Below, one piece after another: positions 30,401 to 42,000 of a stretch of 64,000 nt of DNA. The notes under the pieces were generated by a model. The model was not told where the DNA came from, did no database searches, and saw only the letters and a list, made by a program, of their open reading frames with translations. Position 1 is the stretch's first letter. Every line of letters starts with the position of its first letter. The translations under genes were made by a program, and so were the position numbers. Origin of the DNA: Symsagittifera roscoffensis (Eukaryota > Xenacoelomorpha > Acoela > Convolutidae); contig NC_087069.1 in assembly GCF_963678635.1 (NCBI RefSeq), positions 28,744,776 through 28,808,775 on the forward strand, in the 5' to 3' direction.

Positions 30401-30483
30401 TGGTATTGGAAACACTGAGCTGCAAATCAGAACTATATCCCAGATTACTAGGCGGTTTGATAATTCTCCGAGTCCGCCTCATG
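27422..30483 (-). pseudogene. Decayed non-LTR retrotransposon (RT plus C-terminal nuclease-like domain)
   Basis: Coding pieces in order on the minus strand: an N-terminal segment from about 30483 with a stop near 30375, a piece at 29559-30122, the RT palm at 28822-29544, a linker piece at 28297-28587, and the C-terminal domain to 27422. RT motifs include LMDASNAFNSLNR, EGTTQGDALA and WYADDSAA. The last part has a Cys/His finger (CDGC...HALAC) followed by RHNEIRD and FDIRV, which look like the zinc finger and restriction-like endonuclease of R2/R4-type elements. The assignment rests on recalled family patterns. At least four stops or frameshifts make it non-functional. The sequence between the pieces (for example 28620-28822) continues the family in other frames. 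Confidence 0.8.
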
Positions 30484-31300
30484 ATATCACGAGTGTTCCT
30501 CGAACCAAACTCGAACTCTTCCCGAGCACGGGCCACTCTGCTCCAGAAAGGAGCTGCTCTCCAAACACGAGTTCCAAGCACAGGCTCTGTACCAAACACA
30601 CACGAGCTCCAAGAACCGGCTCTGCATCCAAAACGAGCACCAATCCCCAAATAAGCTGTACTCCGAACACGTGCTCTGCTCCAAAATCACGATTTCAGCT
30701 CCAAACACGAGCTATGATCCAAATACGAGCACTGCTTGAGATAAAATGTCCGCTCAGTTGTCGATGTTGCAGTGGTTGTTGTTGTTGTTTTTTTTCTTGC
30801 TTAACAAGACACGTGCAATTGTCACAACAGAACAATAATTTCAATAGTTGCAATAGTTGCAATAGTTGCAATAGTTTCAATAGTTGCAATAGTTTCAATA
30901 TTTACAATAGTTGCAAAAGTTGCAATAGTTGCAATAGTTGTCGATGTTGCAGTGAGTGTTGTTTTTTTTTCTTGCTTAACAAGACACGTGCAATATTCAC
31001 AACAGAACAATTTAGTTGCGCCAGTGTAATTAGTTTTGGGGGAGCGCGCGCCGAAAGACTTTTGGTCTACTTTTTAAGTGTTCAAAACGTTATTTTAAGT
31101 CTGCTTTTTTGGGAAGTTTGTCTGCGGCGCAAAAAAAATTGTGACAAAAAGAGTCTTTATACTAATATCAGAACAACAGAACAAAAATTGCATTAGTTGC
31201 AATAGTTGCAATAGTTGCAATAGTTGCAAAAGTTGCATTAGTTGTCGATGTTGCAGTGGTTGTTGTTTTTTTTTCTTGATTAACAAGACACCGTGAAATT
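30484..31300. repeat. Minisatellite block: CGAG-rich units and TTGCAATAG repeats
   Basis: Bases 30500-30740 are degenerate units around CTCCAAACACGAG. TTGCAATAG 9-mers repeat at about 30838-30945 and 31188-31235. A longer module, containing TGTCGATGTTGCAGT, a T-run and TTAACAAGACAC, occurs three times near 30757, 30938 and 31241. The ORFs here are translations of the repeats. Confidence 0.8.
31033..31160. mobile_element. Fragment of hAT-like MITE family
   Basis: The stretch GGGGGAGCGCGCGCCGAAA through CTGCGGCGCAAAAA matches the internal part of the MITE at 43987-44360. Ends are missing. Confidence 0.5.
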
Positions 31301-31811
31301 TTCTTGCGATTACGATTCAAGTGGTATCGTTTGGTATCGACCAGTGTACACAACGAGGTCGGAAAATCGCAGGGAGAACCCGCGTTGTTGTAATCCGCAA
31401 TAACAAAATAGCTTGTGATCATTTACCGGAGCATGAAGAACTTTCATCTCATTTTGAAAAATTAGTGGGTTGGAAAAACGAGGGTCAGAGAAGACCCCAG
31501 GGGTAGGACAAAAAAAAGCAGCAGGAGTCAAGTGCAGCGGGGGCCACGCTGGCCCTGAGGATAAACGGGAAACAGAGCGAAGCATGAGATGAAGGTGGGT
31601 CGCCTATTTCAATTCTTTGTCAGGGAACTCGAATGTATCTTGGATTCGCAGGGTGTGAAACTGACGCCAAGTAGTCTAGTGGCGACCAAATAAAGTAGTC
31701 AACGTGATTTGTGGTTGTATACGATCGATTATGGATGTCTCGCTGGGTCTCGCCTGATTGTCGCTGCGCCTCCAAGTATTACAAGCGCCCGTAGTAGGAA
31801 TGAAGAAAATT
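31301..31811. other. Unassigned DNA
   Basis: No gene or repeat recognised. Local G+C is higher than in the surroundings. A short plus-strand frame at 31321-31506 has no supporting features. Confidence 0.2.
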
Positions 31812-33238
31812 CAAGGGCAAGTAGGTCAAAGTAAATCGGATCGGAGCAGGTAGCGGTATGTAGAAGCCTCTCTTTGACTGGCAGGAACCTTTTAATAAGC
31901 CGTTCCATTAATATTTTAACAGAAAGGCCAATGCCTCATTTGCAAAGAAATAGTCCAAGTGGATTTCCCTAGGAGTTAAGCTGGGAAACAAGGGCACATC
32001 GAGAATTCGGAAAAAGTTAGGAATAAGTATAACTTATCGTCGGTTGTCAATACGGTGAAAACAGGCAGATCGTTGAAACTAGCGTTAGAAATGAGAGAAG
32101 AAAAAACAGGATCAAAAAGCAACATCAGAAGAACTAATGGAATTCCTCGGGCTAAGATTAAGTCAACGGAAGCCGGCGAGTTATTTTTCTTTATCATATA
32201 TCTTACGTATGCGTACGAGCAATTGTCACTGAAAGTCTAAACTAGTAAGTTTTGCAACTTTTTTCTTGAAGGGGGGAATCCGCGGGAACGTAAAGTTCGC
32301 AACCGCTCTCTAGGGTTTCACTACGGGGCTTGCGTCATGGGTCCACCTCAAACAAACTTTTATGTGCGCACACCTTTATTGCAATATTTTAGTAAGTTAA
32401 GGCTTCGGAAACAGAACAAATCGCAAAAATGGAGCGTATCATGATAAAATTGATTAAAAAATTGGCCCTGAAATTGAGAAAACTTTTGCAAAAAAGTTTG
32501 GACACAACGCCTCTATTCAGGAAAAAAAAGAAGCGATGGATTAAATAAGCCAGCCGTATCTATGAGTATCTTAATTTTTGACGTATCTTAAGATATAAAC
32601 ATCGTGTGCGATGTAAGCAACAATTGCTTGGGGGTGTTTTAGAGCAACTCAGCGGAAAAGGAGGGAGACCAATCTCAATCTCATACCGTTTCTTAATGGC
32701 GAAGAAAAGCAGTGATTATGACTTATGAGCAAGCAGTAGAGTGAGGGACAGAGTAAAATTTTCAGGGGAACTCTTACGGTCCTAATAAAACATAATGCGT
32801 TTTAACATTTTTAAGTGAAACCGAAAAAAAAACAGTATTTAGCCGTTCGAATAAGCAATAGACTGGAAAATTTGTTTTGATTTCATAATTGAACACAACG
32901 ATATGGCGAAAATAGGAATTGCAAACTAAAAATTCCCAAAGAAAATAGTTCAATCATCAATACTAAGATGGATTTTTTAGCAAATTAGAGTGCAGCATGC
33001 AAACACAAGGAAAAATCATGGTCTAATATGGGCAGAAGTACATGAATTGAAAAGTAGGCTATTTAGAAGGCGCGAATTGTCATAAGAGAAAAAAGACGAA
33101 TTAGTTGTTGGAGCCGTTTCTTACACGGGTTAACAAAAAATGCTTATCATACAATTTTCATTTATAAAAAAAATGCTGACAAACTCTTTCATACAGTTTC
33201 ATAGAGTAAACGTGCTATATATGAACATAATACGCTAT
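31812..33238. repeat. Segmental duplication, copy 1
   Basis: Matches 33439-34838 with an offset near 1615 and a few percent divergence. It ends at the assembly gap in the same sequence (GAACATAATACGCTAT) that leads into the 118-bp array in copy 2. A segment at about 33024-33128 resembles 37865-37975 and may be a relic coding fragment (frame contains AEVHELKSR). Confidence 0.85.
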
Positions 33239-33438
33239 NNNNNNNNNNNNNNNNNNNNNNNNNNNNNNNNNNNNNNNNNNNNNNNNNNNNNNNNNNNNNN
33301 NNNNNNNNNNNNNNNNNNNNNNNNNNNNNNNNNNNNNNNNNNNNNNNNNNNNNNNNNNNNNNNNNNNNNNNNNNNNNNNNNNNNNNNNNNNNNNNNNNNN
33401 NNNNNNNNNNNNNNNNNNNNNNNNNNNNNNNNNNNNNN
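33239..33438. other. Assembly gap (200 N)
   Basis: Exactly 200 unknown bases, probably an arbitrary gap length. The flanks show that it sits where copy 2 carries a tandem array, so the gap probably hides a collapsed array. Confidence 0.95.
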
Positions 33439-34838
33439 GGTCAAATTAAATCGGATCGGAGCAGGTAGCGGTATGTAGAAGCCTCTCGTTGACTGGCAGG
33501 AACCTTTTAATAAGCCGTTCCATTAATATTTTAACAGAAAGGCGAAGGCCTCATTTGCAAAGAAATAGTCCAAGTGGATGTCCCTAGGAGTTAAGCTGGG
33601 AAACAAGGGCACATCGAGAATTCGGAAAAAGTTAGGAATAAGTATAACTTATCGTCGGTTGTCAATACGGTGAAAACAGGCAGATCGCTGAAACTAGGGT
33701 TAGAAATGAGAGAAGTAAAAACAGGGTCAAAAAGCAACATCATGAGAACTAATGGAATTCCTCGGGCTAAGATTAAGTCAACGGAAGCCGGCGAGTTATT
33801 TTTCTTTATCATATATCTTACGTATGCGTACGAGCAATTGTCACTGAAAGTCTAAACTAGTAAGTTTTGCAACTTTTTTCTTGAAGGGGGGAATCCGCAG
33901 GAACGTATAGTTCGCAACCGCTCTCTAGGGTTTCACTACGGGGCTTGCGTCATGGGTCCACCTCAAACAAACTTTCATGTGCGCACACCTTTATTGCAAT
34001 ATTTTAGTAAGTTAAGGCTTCGGAAACAAAAATGGAGAGTATCATGATAAAATTGATTAAAAAATTGGCCCTGAAATTGAGAAAACTTTTGCAAAAAAGT
34101 TTGGACACAACGCCTCTATTCAGGAAAAAAAAGAAGCGATGGATTAAACAAGCCAGCCGTATCTATGAGTATCTTAATTTTTGACGTATCTTAAGATATA
34201 AACATCGTGTGCGATGTAAGCAACAATTGCTTGGGGGTGTTTTAGAGCAACTCAGCGGAAAAGGAGGGAGACCAATCTCAATACCATACTGTTTCTTAAT
34301 GGCGAAGAAAAGCAGTGATTATGACTTATGCGCAAGCAGTAGAATAAGAGACAGAGTAAAATTTTCACGGGAACTCTTACGGTCGTAATAAAATATAATG
34401 CGTTTTAACATTTTGTGAAACCAAAAAAAAACAGTGTTTAGCCGTTGGAATAAGCAATAGACTGGAAAATTCGTTTTGATTTCATAATTGAACACAAGGA
34501 TATGGCGAAAATAGGAATTGCAAACTAAAAATTCCCAAAGAAAATAGTTCAATCATCAATACTAAGATGAATGTTTTAGCAAATTAGAGTGCAGCATGCA
34601 AACACAAGGAAAAATCATGGTCTAATATGGGCAGAAGTACATGAATTGAAACGTAGGCTATTTGGAAAGGCGCGAATTGTCATAAGAGAAAAAAAAACGA
34701 ATTAGTAGTTGGAGCCGTTTCTTACCCGGGTTAACAAAAAATGCTTATCATACATTTTCATTTATGAAAAAAAAGCTTACATACTCTTTCATTCAGTTTC
34801 ATACCGTAAAAGTGCTATATATGAACATAATACGCTAT
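33439..34838. repeat. Segmental duplication, copy 2
   Basis: Counterpart of 31812-33238. Short frames on both strands (for example 33591-33812 minus) are conserved only as expected from recent duplication. Confidence 0.85.
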
Positions 34839-34904
34839 ATATACGATAAGCATTTCTTTCTTATATGAAATTGCATGATAAGCATTTTTTTCATACTATG
34901 AAAT

Positions 34905-36200
34905 TGTATGATGAGCATTTTTTCCATAAATGAAAATTCTAATAATTTTTGTTTCGAAATTTCGTGTTTCAACCGAAACACTAACCAAGGATTTTTTGTC
35001 ATGAGAGAACCCAGAGTGCAATTGTATGATGAGCATTTTTTCCATAAAAGAAAATTCTAAAATTTTTTTTTTCGAAATTTCGTGTTTCAACCGAAACACT
35101 AACCAAAAAATTTTTGTCATGAGAAAACCCAGAGTGCAAATGTATGATGAGCATTTTTTCCATAAACGAAAATTCTAAAAACTTTCGTTTCGAAATTTTG
35201 TATTTCAACCGAAACACTAACCAAGGATTTTTTGTCATGAGAAAACCCAGAGTGCAATTGTATGATGAGTATTTTTTCCATAAATGAAAACTCTGAAAAG
35301 TTTTGTTTCGAAATTTCGTGTTTCAACCGAAACACTAACCAAGGATTTTTTGTCATGAGAAAACCCAGAGTGCAATTGTATGATGAGCATTTTTTCCATA
35401 AATGAAAATTCTAAAAAGTTTTGTTTCGAAATTTTGTGTTTCAACCGAAACACTAACCAAGGATTTTTTGTCATGAGAAAACCCAGAGTGCAATTGTATG
35501 ACGAGCATTTTTTCGATAAATGAAAACTCTAAAACTTTTGTTTCGAAATTTTATGTTTCAACCGAAACACTAACCAAGAATTTTTTGTCATGAGAAAACC
35601 CAGAGTGCAATTGTATGACGAGTATTTTTTCCATAAATGAAAACTCTGAAAAGTTTTGTTTCGAAATTTCGTGTTTCAACCGAAACACTAACCAAGGATT
35701 TTTTGTCATGAGAAAACCCAGAGTGCAATTGTATGATAAGCATTTTTTCCATAAATGAAAATTCTAAAAAGTTTTGTTTCGAAATTTCGTGTTTCAACCG
35801 AAACACTAACCAAGGATTTTTTGTCATGAGAAAACCCAGATTGCAATTGTATGATGAGCATTTTTTCCATAAATGAAAATTCTAAAAATTTTTGTTTCAA
35901 AATTTTGTGTTTCAACCGAAACAGTAACCAAGGATTTTTTGTCATAAGAAAACCCAGAGTGCAATTGTATGATGAGTATTTTTTCCATAAATGAAAACTC
36001 TGAAAAGTTTTGTTTCGAAATTTCGTGTTTCAACCGAAACACTAACCAAGGATTTTTTGTCATGAGAATACCCAGAGTGCAATTGTATGATGAGCATTTT
36101 TTCCATAAATGAAAATTCTAAAAAGTTTTGTTTCGAAAATTTGTATTTCAACCGAAACACTAACCAAGGATTTTTTGTCCTGAGAAAACCCAGAGTGTAA
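34905..36200. repeat. 118-bp tandem array, about 11 units
   Basis: The sub-motif GTCATGAG recurs at about 34998, 35116, 35234, 35352, 35470, 35587, 35705, 35823, 35941, 36059 and 36177, a period of 118 (once 117). The units also contain TTTCAACCGAAACACTAACC. The period is not a multiple of three, so successive minus-strand frames overlap and are not genes. Confidence 0.95.
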
Positions 36201-38246
36201 CTGTCTTTTGTTGGTTTTAGCGTTAAGTTAAATTTAACATTTTCACATGAAAATATATACCAGAAAAAATGAGAAAAAAGGCCTGTTATAAACACAAAAT
36301 TGTCAATTTTTGCATGCAAATTTTTTTTAGTAAATTTTATATTTTAGCACAAATGCAAATTTGCAGCCGAAAAAAAATTAAAAATTTTTTACCTCAAATT
36401 TTTTTTCGTTTATGAAAAAAATGCATATCATACAATTTTCATTTATCAAAACTTTACGATAAGCATTTTTTTGACCAAAAATAAATTATGTTTTTGATTG
36501 CCAATGTGCCCTCTATCATAGATATACTTATTTAAATCTATTTAAAATTACCCAGACACGTTTTTGGTGATTTTTGAAAATTTTATTTTTTTTCTATGAC
36601 GAAATGACTATTCTATAATTTTCATACATGAAAACTGTATGATAGGCATTTTTCTTCTATGGACGTGAACCCGAGAAGTTTTCGTTAATTCTGTTCTTAT
36701 AAATCCATCATAAGTTTTTTTCAAATTCATCAAAATCTTACATCCTGTTAAAGAAACTGAACAAGTTTAGTTTTCACCTTCCAGAGATACTGAGCAGCTC
36801 AGTAATTAAGCGGATTAACACAAACCTGAAGGCGGCGCGACAGGTGGAACAAACAGTGTGAAAACAAACACTATGATATCAATACCGCCAGAAATCAGAG
36901 GTGAAATCTAACCGCCGATGTTCCCGAGGAACAAAGTGATGATTGCCGTTCCGAGTAATTGTAAGTTTGTGAAAAAAAGCGGTCTTTGCCTGATTTTTAC
37001 AATTTGAAGGTGATAGAAATCAAATACGAAGCCGACAAGCAACTGGAGGCAATCAGGGACTTGATTTTTACCAGATCCAGATCTCGAGAAGAATGATCCA
37101 GATCTCGAGAAGAGTACGAGATGTAGGCTTATCTGTGGCAGCCCTTGAGCGATTTTTAAGGTAAAAAAAAACGCCTGCAGGTGGATATGCGGCCCGCAAT
37201 TCCAAATCCACATAGTGCCGCGGTTTTTAGCAGACTATTTATTGTCACCACGGGAAGGCAAATATGTTTTTGCGATGCAAGATATGTGTTTCCACTAATT
37301 CCACAAGAACTTGGCTGCCACACCTAGCGGATTTGACTTAACAGGAAATTAGCGCAGGTTAAAAGCTGTGTCCGCTAAAGTTGATTTTGGAGAGTTTTTA
37401 GAATCATGCAAACTTAAACTACTAGGTTTTTGGGGCCCGATTAAAAGCTTAAACCAATCGGAATTATATATTTTTTGTTAGCAGTAGGTTGTTTTCTACG
37501 CCTGCCAGTAGGTTGTTTTCTATCTATATATATATGTGCAATAAGAGGAAAAGTTTGTAAATTCATCAAAAAAGCATCTCAAATCACGGATTACCGCGGA
37601 AGACTTTTACTGAGCAAGGGTCCAGCTCCACATCAAAGGTGGTAAAAGCGTTTTGTAATGCCGGAGGCATTGTTCACTCTCCCATATAAGATCATAGGGC
37701 CACAAGTTAAAAGTAGTTTGAAATATGTAGTCCTAACATAAGCAAGGGAAAAGGGACATGCAAACTTACAAGATATGTTGAAACGTGCGCTCAGTACCCT
37801 AATATTTTCCCCAAATGCTACGTACGTTAAAAAAGTTCCGCCGTTCGAAAAGTCGCTGTCAGATGTGGCGGAAGTACATGCGCTGAGACGTCGACCATAA
37901 AGAAGGCGCGTACTTTATTTTGAAGTGCAACGACCGAAAAGACGAAAACTGTAGTTGGAGCTATTATTGAGTTTGACTTACTTATAACCTTTCAAATTCA
38001 CCGAAAGTCCTTTCAAATTCATCAATTTTCTGCAACTATGAAAATCGGTTTACAGAAACTGAATAAGTTTTTCTGTCGCCATCCACAACTTACTGTACTT
38101 TAAAACACCACAGGCTAGAAATGAACACAGTCTTAAAAAATCCAATCAATGAACCGTCGCTACAGACACTAAACGGATAAAGTATATGGCAATTTGCATG
38201 TTCAGATAGTGAAGCTCCACGGGCGGCTCGAATGACTCACCCAGCA
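36201..38246. other. AT-rich DNA with short repeats
   Basis: Scattered copies of a TTTTCATTTATGAAAAAAATGC-like motif related to the array occur near 36400-36660. A direct repeat, GATCCAGATCTCGAGAAGA, lies at about 37075-37110. Bases 37865-37975 resemble 33024-33128. No gene is supported. Confidence 0.3.
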
Positions 38247-38468
38247 AAGACTAACTGGAACCATCGAATCGGCCGCGCAGTACGAGGCGCAGAACATCAT
38301 CAGCTCAAAGAAGCTGCCTGAAGATCAACTGATCACTAGAGACGGGGGCGAACCAGGCGCAGAGGGCACTGCAGCAAGCGGAACTGACTCCACCAAAAAG
38401 CCAAGTAGGAGGGCGGAACTACTGTTCCAAAGGATCGCTGAGCGGGACAACCTATATGTAGGCTCATA
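38247..38468 (+). other. Possible exon or coding relic
   Basis: GC-richer than its surroundings and open in two plus frames. One frame encodes AQNIISSKKLPEDQL and ends at a TAA near 38466. An acceptor-like GTTCAG is at about 38200. No family is recognised, and a transposon relic is as likely as a host exon. Confidence 0.2.
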
Positions 38469-38639
38469 AAACATGAAGTCGAAAAATTCTAAAGGAAACC
38501 TTTCCGAATGGATACCGACACTGCTGACTTTGTCAGACCTGCGGAAGAAGAAGAAAATTGAAAACCGCAATAGTTCCGTCAAAAAATACTTAAAACTAAA
38601 TGCCCACCGATAGGGTTGACCACAGAATCAAAACTCTAT

Positions 38640-38724
38640 AATTATTGATCCAAAAATACTGAGCGGAGGGAGATGTGGAAAATATCCATATCTCCCTCCG
38701 CTCAGTATTTTTGGATCAATAATT
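38640..38724. repeat. Perfect inverted repeat, 35-bp arms, 15-bp loop
   Basis: Left arm 38640-38674 and right arm 38690-38724 are exact reverse complements around the loop GTGGAAAATATCCAT. The arms have a GC-rich inner third (GAGCGGAGGGAGAT). Confidence 0.95.
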
Positions 38725-39055
38725 AAATTATTACTGTTAGTTTTGAGTACGATTTTTGTTGATTGTCGCACTTGGAACTGTCGGTCACTTTGTTTGTTAG
38801 TATTTGCCTTTTCGTCATCCATTGAGTTGGAGTGCTGAGACATTTTTTTTTCGAAGTTTTCATTACAATTGGTGGACAATGTAGTAGGAAATCAAATCGA
38901 GTACTCGTTTTTTGCCAACATTAACTTATTAAAAATGCGCGCCAAAGCGTTCAACTCGCCCCTTGCAAGGCAGATGAAATTTTGAAGAAAAAAAATGTGA
39001 CAAAACCATTTACACAAAAAAGTTATTCTTAACTTAGCTTTTTTTAACAGAAAAT
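38725..39055. other. Downstream flank of the serine protease gene
   Basis: AT-rich, presumably 3' UTR and intergenic DNA. No ORF is supported. Confidence 0.3.
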
Positions 39056-42000
39056 TTAATTTAAACCAGATTGAGAACAACAAGTGTTTTGCTCGATCCA
39101 ATTGATGTAACTCGAGACACGTGCGTGGACGTCAAACTTCTTGCATTCGAAGTCACCATACGACACTACCCCGTAAACACAAATGGCGTCGCCACTTTTC
39201 GAAAGTGGAAACACCGGGCCGCCACTGTCCCCCCTACATGCACTCTGGTCTCTTCCGGGCTGTGGGATCAAACAAATTTGTTTTGATCCATCCAGTTCAC
39301 AACGATCGGATGTCGTTTCCATCATGATGGCTTCTTGAAGAACCTTGGGGTGTTTCGCTGGACTGAACTGGGTTCGACCTAATCCACAAACTGCCAGCGG
39401 GTATCCAGAGTCTTTGTACGACTTTTGGCAGAGCGGTATCGAAAGAGACGAACTCACTGTTTCTTCCAGTTTTAAGAGCGCAATATCATTTGTAATCCCT
39501 ATTTCATGAGGACCGAAGCTGAAACAAATCGAGAACACATTTTTCAAGTCCCATCACTCAAAAATTTGAACCAATCAGATTACAGCAAAGTTATATTTTT
39601 CACAAGAATCTCTCATGCTAATTCTCGATTTTTATAAGGGAGATGCCAACTCGACAGTTTTTCAAACCGAACCTGTAACTTTGTAACTTTTTTTGCAATA
39701 TTCGAACTGAATGCAACATAAGTATTAGTTATGTCATATGAAATAAAGCCCTCTTTTTATAATAGTTCAAAACAGAGAAAAATTTATTCTAGAAAAAATG
39801 TCCATTTTGCTATTGCTTATTTTGTTTCAAATTGGATAGCGAATTAAGCATAACAAAAACAAACCAAACAAAGGAATGAAAAGATAATAAAAAAAATGTA
39901 GTTGAACAAACCAGCTGTGAATAATTGCTTTTCCTTCAATCTTCCTAGCTTCCGTTTGCCAATTAGATTGTGTAGTAGGACCGACTAGCGCGTAGAAAGG
40001 CCCTAAAATATTCGCCAAGACTTCAAGCGCTGAATTTTGTGTAAATTCAAAATGCTAGTGTTTTTTGCGGAAAAGGTTCAAAAAAAACATATTCTCTTGG
40101 AAAAGAATTACAGTTCTATGATCCACCAAGGCTTCTGCAAAAAAACGACACATAATCTATATTAAAAACGTTCATTGATTTTCCATACTAGAAAAAACTT
40201 CAAAAGCAGGGTAGTCAAAACACTCATAAGTAGCTTTGTTTGCCGGGTTGAAGTCACATAGGATATCACTACTGTTTAAGTAAAACAACAAAAGTAAAAC
40301 AAAATTAATTCCTGTATCAGAGTAAAATTAGTATTTTACTCTGTTTTTCACCTGACTAAACGATTGAGCAGAAAAAAGTTTGCCAGCGCTGTTTTAGACT
40401 TTTAGCATTGCTGAAACGTAACTGGAAAATTTTTTACAAAACTTCGATTTGATATTAAAGTTTTGTGATGTGTCGTTAAAAACGGAAAAGCTATTCAAAT
40501 AGCCGTAAAATTTAAGAACTGAGCTAGAAATTACGTGAAAACACTGATTTTTTAGCAAAAAAACTTATAAATTTAGCTTTACAGAATTAGCATTGAGAGC
40601 TACAGGGCTTAAACAGGTGAGTTTGTCCGGAAAAAGTTTTTCTTTGACGAAAAAGACTGCAAAAAAATTTTTTTATTTAAAATTTGTATTTTTTTCCTCG
40701 ATGCTAAAATGAGCTGAAAACAAATTAAAGTGCGGTTTTCTCAAAATAAATCATGTTAGCGTTAGTAATTATAAGGAGTGAACAGATAAATTTGCCTGGA
40801 AACACGGTAACTTTTGGTAAAAGTATGGAAAAACTAAAAAAAGATGCACCCTCAACAGAAGAAATTTCGTCAAAACTTGTTTTTTCATGTTTTTTTTCCA
40901 CAAATCGAAACAGACTCGGATGATTTTGTTATTTGTTTTTCTTTTTTGGTATGCTGGGAAGGATTGGTTGCAATTTTTTGGTTTTCGTATGTTTTTAAAC
41001 CACACGAAGACTTTCAAAAAAAGTAAACTAACTATATTGATTTCCCTAGTGTTGTAGAACTAAAATATGGTGATTAGAAATATTCTTTTTTGTAGTTGAT
41101 GCAATCAGACTAGAGTTAATAGAAATTGATTACTCGAAGCGCTGAGTGGGTTCACAAATTTTTTCTCACGTTGCAAAAAAAAATCAAAAAATTCCGCTCT
41201 GCGATTTGATATGCAGCTGAAATCATCTTGGTCGGGATGGGCAGAAAAAATGGTAAATGGTTTTAACAAACAAAAAAAATCATAGGATGCATAATTCAAG
41301 CCCCCCAGTAAAATAGAATTCAAATAACAATCTTCTCTGCTTACGAAAACCATTTGCCATAATAGCTGCCAGCCCCGACCAAAAAATTCAAATAATAGTT
41401 TCCGAGAAAATCAATTGCCGATTAATTAGAAGGATAAACTAGGTCAGTCACAAAATGGAGGATAAACGTTTCAGGTTTTTTTTTGTTCTAGGGGGATAAA
41501 CTTTCCAGGGTAAAAATAAAATTACGAATATAGTTAGCCATATTTTGTCATGTTTTAGGATCTTGTCTCCATTTTCCTTAGGAATGGTTAATTTTGATTA
41601 CTCAAAGAGCTGAGTGGTTTCACAAATTTTCTCACGTTGCAAAAAACTTAAATTTGAAAATTTGAAATTGAAAAATGTGAAAAAGAAACCTAAATAAAAA
41701 TAAATTAAAGCGAACTTAATCCGAATTAGGTTACTACCATCGGTAACAGTTAATCTGAAAATTAATCTAAGAAATGCGCTTAACCTTATAATCATTTATA
41801 ATCAATTGAACATGGATCATTTTGCTGCGAAAATTTTGCTTCTATGAAAAAATAGTCGATCTTAATCGATTATAATCGAATAGTTTCGGACTTTATTGAT
41901 AAGAAAAAAAATCCTTATAATACGTTTTCAATCGGTTATAACGGAATATTTTGGAAACTTACTGAGACAGGCCACGAAAACTCAATATATTTGTTTTTTA

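Noticed and set aside
30822-31010. Short ORFs encoding CNSCNSCNS or ATIATIATI runs
   Set aside because: Direct translations of the TTGCAATAG minisatellite.
31976-32197. 73-aa minus ORF repeated at 33591-33812
   Set aside because: The few differences between the duplicates include several amino-acid changes, and the opposite-strand frame is equally open, so recent duplication explains the similarity.
34905-36200. CRISPR-like array
   Set aside because: The whole 118-bp unit repeats with no variable spacers, and the setting is eukaryotic.
34896-36319. Series of ~79-aa minus ORFs
   Set aside because: They overlap every 118 bp in different frames and are translations of the tandem array.
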